A DNA stretch of 36,497 nt, taken from positions 1 through 36,497 of the forward strand of contig JAICLL010000050.1 of the NCBI GenBank assembly GCA_025927475.1. Reading direction: 5' to 3'. Position 1 is the stretch's first letter, and the number at the start of each line of letters is the position of its first letter. The notes beneath the pieces were generated by a model, which saw nothing but the letters and a program-made list of their open reading frames with translations, did no database searches and was not told the DNA's origin. The stretch is from Pirellulales bacterium. GTDB lineage: Bacteria > Planctomycetota > Planctomycetia > Pirellulales > JAICIG01. Position numbers and translations under genes: made by a program. Shown here piece by piece: positions 33,077 to 36,497 of this stretch.

Positions 33077-34270
33077 TCAGCGCTGGGCGACGGCGCCGAC
33101 CGCCCGTTGGCAGCGGGCGAGAAGTTCAGTGCGATCGAGCGCGCGCAGCCGCGGCTCGGCCAGCCGAAATTGCCGTTCGGCCTCCACCCGTTCGCCGATG
33201 GCCGCCAACGACAACGCCAGATAGGCGCGAAAACGGTCCTGCATCGCTCCCACCAGCGGGCTGGCGGCACGGAAACGGTCTAGCCCGGCCAAACCCGCTT
33301 CGAGCTTTTCGCGCGCTTGATGCGGATGCCCTTCTTCCAGCAGCAGCATGCCTTCCACCGCGTCGGCGGCGGGACTCAACGCATCGCTCAGCGCGTGCGA
33401 CCGAGCGTCCTTAAGAAGCTGCCGCACACGTGGAAGGTCCATTTGGTATCGCAACAACGTCAACGCTTTATCGACCAGCAGCGTCGGATTACCGGGAGCA
33501 AGCTCGAGCGCCTTGTCGCCGCATTCGAGCGTCTCGTCGCGCTGGCCGGCCACGGCATAGACCTCGCCAAGGCGAGAGTAGAAGTGCCACCGCGGCATGG
33601 TTGCGTCGTCGGCCAACGGCGTTACTAACGCAATCGCCTCATTCAGCCGCCCCAGTCCGGCCAAGGCCTGAGCTTTCCGCCAGGTGAGCTCATGTTCGGG
33701 CACGCGTCCGCGCAGCGCATCGGCCTGCTGCAGGGCTTCTTGCCAGTGTCCCCAAGCCACCAGTTCGAGAAGCCGGTGATAAGCTCGCATCGGATTATTG
33801 AATCGCGGTAACAGCGCGAGCGCCAGCGGCAGCAGCAGCAGGCCGATCGACGAATAGTCCAACAATCCCCAGCGCAGTTGCATCCAGCGGCGCACCACCA
33901 ACGTTATCAGAAAGAAGAGGTTCCATTTCCAGTTCTGCAGGTAAAGCTTTCGGGCAAAGAACATCGCCTTCCGCAGGTAGCCTCGCCGTTGCCGAAAGCT
34001 GATGTAATCTTTGGGCGTGATGATGTCGGCAAGCTTCTTCTGCTGGGTGAAGAGCGCGCTGACATCGTCAGTATGGGTCACGATTTCGGTATAACCACGC
34101 TGGTGCAACGTCTCAACGGCGGCGTCGGCGCTGAGTGCTTCGACGCGCTCCGTAACCTTTTTCCCGGCAGGGGTCCGACCGCTTAGGATATATTCGCGCA
34201 TCGCCTCGGTTGCCGAAACGGGGCTGTCGTCCGCAAGCTCCGCCAAGATGGTTTCTCGATTCATCGACAT
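33077..34270 (-). CDS. Membrane-anchored TPR protein, unknown role
   Basis: A 397-residue protein from ATG 34270 (GGAG 9 bases upstream). Residues about 15-95 form a soluble N-terminal region (DDSPVSATEAMREYILSGRT and VETLHQRGYTEIVTHTDDVS). Two hydrophobic segments follow: WKWNLFFLITLVVRRWMQL and LLDYSSIGLLLLPLALALLP. The C-terminal half has several TPR-like helix pairs (WRKAQALAGLGRLNEAIALV, LECGDKALELAPGNPTLLVD). I recognise no family beyond TPR. It seems to be transcribed alone, with repeats on both sides. Confidence 0.8.
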   Translation of the reverse strand: MSMNRETILAELADDSPVSATEAMREYILSGRTPAGKKVTERVEALSADAAVETLHQRGYTEIVTHTDDVSALFTQQKKLADIITPKDYISFRQRRGYLRKAMFFARKLYLQNWKWNLFFLITLVVRRWMQLRWGLLDYSSIGLLLLPLALALLPRFNNPMRAYHRLLELVAWGHWQEALQQADALRGRVPEHELTWRKAQALAGLGRLNEAIALVTPLADDATMPRWHFYSRLGEVYAVAGQRDETLECGDKALELAPGNPTLLVDKALTLLRYQMDLPRVRQLLKDARSHALSDALSPAADAVEGMLLLEEGHPHQAREKLEAGLAGLDRFRAASPLVGAMQDRFRAYLALSLAAIGERVEAERQFRLAEPRLRALDRTELLARCQRAVGAVAQR

Positions 34271-34432
34271 CGCGGCAGTCTCCACAGGTTAGCGGGTCAC
34301 GCATTAGTAGTTCACTGAACTTGCCCCGCTCGGCGATACCAAGAACGATGCCTTGTGCCGCGCCGGTGGATTATAATGGCCGCGACGCGGTCTTCCAGCA
34401 CCTGAAGTCACCTGAATCGGCCCTTCAACGCC

Positions 34433-34457
34433 GGTAGTCCCGGCCCTTGTGGCCGGC
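34433..34457. repeat. GTCCCGGCCCTTGTGGCCGG repeat, copy 2
   Basis: Identical over 25 bp to the units at 32974-32998 and 34524-34548, in the same orientation. Confidence 0.85.
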
Positions 34458-34523
34458 TCGACGGTGGGACTCGCTGCGCTCGGCCCACCCTACGATGATG
34501 ATGCGAATCGCTGCCGATCGTCC

Positions 34524-34548
34524 GGTAGTCCCGGCCCTTGTGGCCGGC
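34524..34548. repeat. GTCCCGGCCCTTGTGGCCGG repeat, copy 3
   Basis: Third 25-bp copy, 66 bp after copy 2. A related unit in inverted orientation, GGGCACAAGGCCCGGAGCTAC, lies at 34605-34625. Confidence 0.85.
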
Positions 34549-34660
34549 TACAATAGTCGAAGCTCGTGCTGCGCGCCGGCTCTGGGTTCTGCCTTGCAAC
34601 CGCCGGGCACAAGGCCCGGAGCTACCTCGCGGAAGGCATTTCATTCCGTGAAGGGCACAT

Positions 34661-34704
34661 CGGCGCCAATTGGTAGCTCACGGAACGGCACAGAGTCCGT
34701 TCCC
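34661..34704. repeat. Solo arm of the GGAACGGACTCC element
   Basis: It carries CGGAACGGCACAGAGTCCGT (34681-34700) preceded by CCAATTGGTAGCTCA. It matches the inverted left arm and adjoining bases of the element at 2981-3129 with a few changes. No partner arm is present. Confidence 0.7.
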
Positions 34705-34754
34705 GAATCGGTTTTAAGACTCAAATTCGGGAATTGACCGATATTGCTTAGCGG

Positions 34755-34940
34755 GGGTGCCACGGCATCCGCCGCGGCGCGCTCGGCGTCGTCATTCTCT
34801 CATGCGTTGCCGCCGCGACGGACGCCGTGTTGCGTTGCCACCTTGGTCGGCCGGTGCGATCCCACACGGCGTCCGCCGCGGCGAGTTGCGTCGTGGCTGA
34901 GATCGATGCCCTATGCGCCGCGGCGGATGCCGTGGCACCC
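34755..34940. repeat. Nested inverted repeat, perfect 26-bp arms
   Basis: The outer arms 34755-34780 and 34915-34940 are exactly complementary over 26 bp (core CCACGGCATCCGCCGCGGCG). An inner pair, 34811-34830 and 34864-34883, matches at 19 of 20. The inner and outer arms share the motif CGGCGGA(T/C)GCCGTG, so the element may come from a duplication of one palindrome. Confidence 0.85.
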
Positions 34941-35000
34941 AGTTGGCGGCTTACCCCAGGTAGAACGTCAAATCCGAGTCGAGCGGCGAACGTCCAGGCG

Positions 35001-36173
35001 TTATTTCGTCCCGTCCTGGGCCAAGAGCCAGTCTTCGAGCACCACGTGAACCATGAAGGGCGCCCGCAGCAGCGCAGCCCGCGCCGAAAGCAATTTGCCC
35101 AACCAGGGCCGCGACACCATGTTCGATACCGCCCGAAGGCCCATCTGCCGCAGCGAACTGCCCGAAAGCTCGGCGGTCACGTTGTCGCTGATGCGTTTGA
35201 ACGTGTTGGGCAGCAAGTTCGGGTCGGGGCCGACGTGAATCAACACCTCGATGCCCATCGCCAGCAGCTCATAAATGGCGTCCCACAGCCGCTGCGGTTC
35301 GTCGATCCAGCGGTTCAGCAACGCCCGGCTGTTGTAGTCGTTGTAGCTCACCTTGCCGGTGACGAGCGAAAGGATCGGCGGCACCGGCGCGCGGAAACCG
35401 CCGCCCATCGAGTGCATCATCATGGCCGCCCGGTTGGGCAGATTGCGTTGCCACAGCAGCGGCGTGTGCAACGGCGGCCAGGCGCCACCGTGTTTGCGCA
35501 GACTAACCTGGCCCTGCAGAAACTCGCCCATGGCAGCCTTGAACCGATCGACCGTGTCGCCCTGGCCGAGCAGCAGCACCGCGTTCGGACCCAAGTACGA
35601 CGAGATGGCGATTACGCCGCGACCTTGCACTGTAATTTCAAGACAAAGCCGTTCGACGCCTTCCAGATCGAGCACCTTGCCGCGCGAGAAGACAATGCCC
35701 ATGGTCACATCGCGGGCAAGCTCGGCGGCCTCGGGGGCCATGGCCAGCAGCGGCGGCAACGCCTCGCGCAGCGAGTAAACGCCGCCGCAGATCAGCGCGG
35801 TCACTTCGCCCAGGCTGTAGCCCGTCGCCAGCCGGGCGTGAAAATACGGAACGCCGAACACCTGCTCCAACAACTCGATCTGAGCGATCGATGCGGCCAG
35901 AATCAGCCCGATGTCTTCGCCGAATGAGTCGAGCGTGCTTTCGCGTTTGTTCCGCACTCGTTCGACCAGATCGACGTGCGTGTGCAGCGAATCGGCGCAA
36001 ATGGCCGAGGCTTCGCGCAGGTGGCGTTCGATCACACCGCCGTAGTTGCGGTGCGCCAGCAGTTCGGGCGTGCGCCCCAGGTTGGTTTGGTTGTAGCCAC
36101 GAAAGGCGAACGCCGTCTGGTCCATCCGATCGCTCAGCTCGAATGGCTTAGGCTGATGATTGACGGTGCTCAT
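35001..36173 (-). CDS. Malonyltransferase-like (FabD fold) acyltransferase
   Basis: This 390-residue protein has the acyltransferase nucleophile motif GYSLGE with S120 and a likely catalytic H236 in WPPLHTPLLW, like the H-S-P-L of FabD. The N-terminal FAFRGYNQTN (22-31) replaces the usual FPGQGSQ oxyanion loop. It could load malonyl or another acyl group on a carrier protein, but the changed loop points to a specialised substrate. FabD is normally about 310 residues; this one is longer at the C-terminus. It is divergent from a probable SDR (FabG-like) gene at 36444, consistent with a fatty-acid or polyketide-type locus. Start ATG 36173 has no clear ribosome binding site; M17 is an alternative. 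Confidence 0.78.
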   Translation of the reverse strand: MSTVNHQPKPFELSDRMDQTAFAFRGYNQTNLGRTPELLAHRNYGGVIERHLREASAICADSLHTHVDLVERVRNKRESTLDSFGEDIGLILAASIAQIELLEQVFGVPYFHARLATGYSLGEVTALICGGVYSLREALPPLLAMAPEAAELARDVTMGIVFSRGKVLDLEGVERLCLEITVQGRGVIAISSYLGPNAVLLLGQGDTVDRFKAAMGEFLQGQVSLRKHGGAWPPLHTPLLWQRNLPNRAAMMMHSMGGGFRAPVPPILSLVTGKVSYNDYNSRALLNRWIDEPQRLWDAIYELLAMGIEVLIHVGPDPNLLPNTFKRISDNVTAELSGSSLRQMGLRAVSNMVSRPWLGKLLSARAALLRAPFMVHVVLEDWLLAQDGTK

Positions 36174-36225
36174 GCGATCGGCGGCAAGTTATGATTTGGT
36201 TTCGCGGGCATCATACCCGATTGGC

Positions 36226-36260
36226 GGGTGGCTAGGGCAGAGCCTTGGCGATGCCCCGGC
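36226..36260. repeat. GGGGCAT-type solo repeat arm
   Basis: It reads GGTGGCTAGGGCAGAGCCTT then GGCGATGCCCCGG, an arm of the palindrome family seen at 7106-7244, 24907-24976 and 26285-26355. Confidence 0.7.
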
Positions 36261-36307
36261 GAAGCATCCGTTTAGACGGATAATTTGCTGATTCGTTCGA
36301 TAGTTCG

Positions 36308-36383
36308 CTCGACACCAACCCGAAGCGCCAGCGAGGCAGACCTCGACGAGCTGTCCTCGCTTGCGCTTCGGGTTGGTGTCGAG
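36308..36383. repeat. NPKRKRG-type palindrome
   Basis: The arms 36308-36336 and 36355-36383 pair at 28 of 29 positions (core CACCAACCCGAAGCGC). The loop is 18 bp. It lies in the promoter space between the divergent acyltransferase and SDR genes. In one frame it reads TNPKRKRG, a frequent false protein in planctomycete annotation. Confidence 0.85.
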
Positions 36384-36443
36384 GACGTTCGCCGGCAAGC
36401 GCTTGCCGAGGTGACGGCGCACCACTACAACCAAACATAGGTT

Positions 36444-36497
36444 ATGGCCGCACAAAACGCACATGAATTGACGGGTCAAACGGCGGTGGTGACTGGC
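36444..36497 (+). CDS. Short-chain dehydrogenase/reductase (FabG-like), 5' end only
   Basis: From ATG 36444 the frame reads MAAQNAHELTGQTAVVTG and is cut by the window edge. L-x-G-x-x-A-x-V-T-G is the first strand and start of the TGxxxGxG cofactor loop of SDR enzymes. FabG-type 3-oxoacyl reductases start in this way, usually after 5-10 extra residues. TTG at 36468 is an alternative start. Only 18 codons are visible, so the exact enzyme cannot be told. The divergent FabD-like gene makes a FabG-like role plausible. Confidence 0.65.
   Translation, partial: MAAQNAHELTGQTAVVTG

Larger units (their letters stand above)
34271..35000. other. Repeat-rich intergenic region
   Basis: 730 bp without a gene I can support. 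Contents in order: a TATAAT box near 34371 without a -35 or an obvious target gene, two CCGGCCCTTGTGGCCGG repeats, a related inverted unit (34602-34625), a solo inverted-repeat arm (34661-34704) and a nested palindrome (34755-34940). Frames crossing it on both strands are not coding-like. Confidence 0.7.

Noticed and set aside
34113..34304. Minus-strand frame with a CGDC motif before the TPR membrane gene
   Set aside because: A short stretch upstream looked coding-like, but it has no good start and overlaps the TPR gene start in another frame, where it becomes Arg-rich.
34352..34376. Promoter with TATAAT near 34371
   Set aside because: No -35 lies at proper spacing and no plus-strand gene follows.
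34827..35927. Plus-strand frame across a palindrome and the acyltransferase gene
   Set aside because: It begins in a nested palindrome and runs antisense through a gene with intact Ser and His motifs.

Overview
The window looks like a chromosomal segment of a planctomycete, probably of the Pirellulales lineage. This is inference from content: high GC, a DUF1598 protein, a PF14100 (PmoA-like/DUF6807) exported protein, single-helix anchored proteins with a short basic N-terminus, and many palindromic repeats, including the kind that reads as NPKRKRG in one frame. No rRNA, tRNA or CRISPR array was seen. Start codons were moved where a ribosome binding site or family alignment favoured an internal start (for example a TTG start for the primary sigma factor).

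Left part (1-15200). A truncated PIN-toxin/antitoxin remnant lies behind a DUF58-MoxR pair. Next come hisI, a BioF2-type acetyltransferase, a proline-dehydrogenase-like enzyme that seems to lack the usual Arg-Arg proline-binding pair, and a DUF4242 protein. These are followed by a lone transhydrogenase alpha-1 gene (pntAA) and the ribosomal pair rplM-rpsI. A block of minus-strand genes then carries an exported TPR protein, an exported DUF885 metallopeptidase, a small BON-like protein, cysC, an exported isochorismatase-fold protein and an anchored unknown.

Centre (15200-24431). Four plus-strand genes form a likely operon behind a recognisable promoter: a soluble M48 metalloprotease; a 1749-residue fusion of a pseudokinase C-lobe, DUF4011, an SF1 helicase and a Vsr-like nuclease fold; an unknown 192-residue protein; and an SNF2 helicase. 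Genes 1-2 and genes 3-4 overlap by ATGA. This is the best candidate for an undescribed system, possibly DNA surveillance or defence, but that function is inference.

Right part (24432-36497). A PmoA-like gene sits between two direct copies of a ~412-bp MITE-like element, and a third type of inverted-repeat element supplies its stop codon. After it come a DUF1598 protein with a 9-bp tandem repeat, an exported Pcm fusion, a small unknown gene, rpoD, an orphan xisI with one in-frame amber codon, a membrane-anchored TPR protein, and a FabD-like acyltransferase divergent from an SDR gene cut by the window edge. Repeat elements make up much of every longer intergenic stretch, and in two cases they form the 3' end of a coding sequence.
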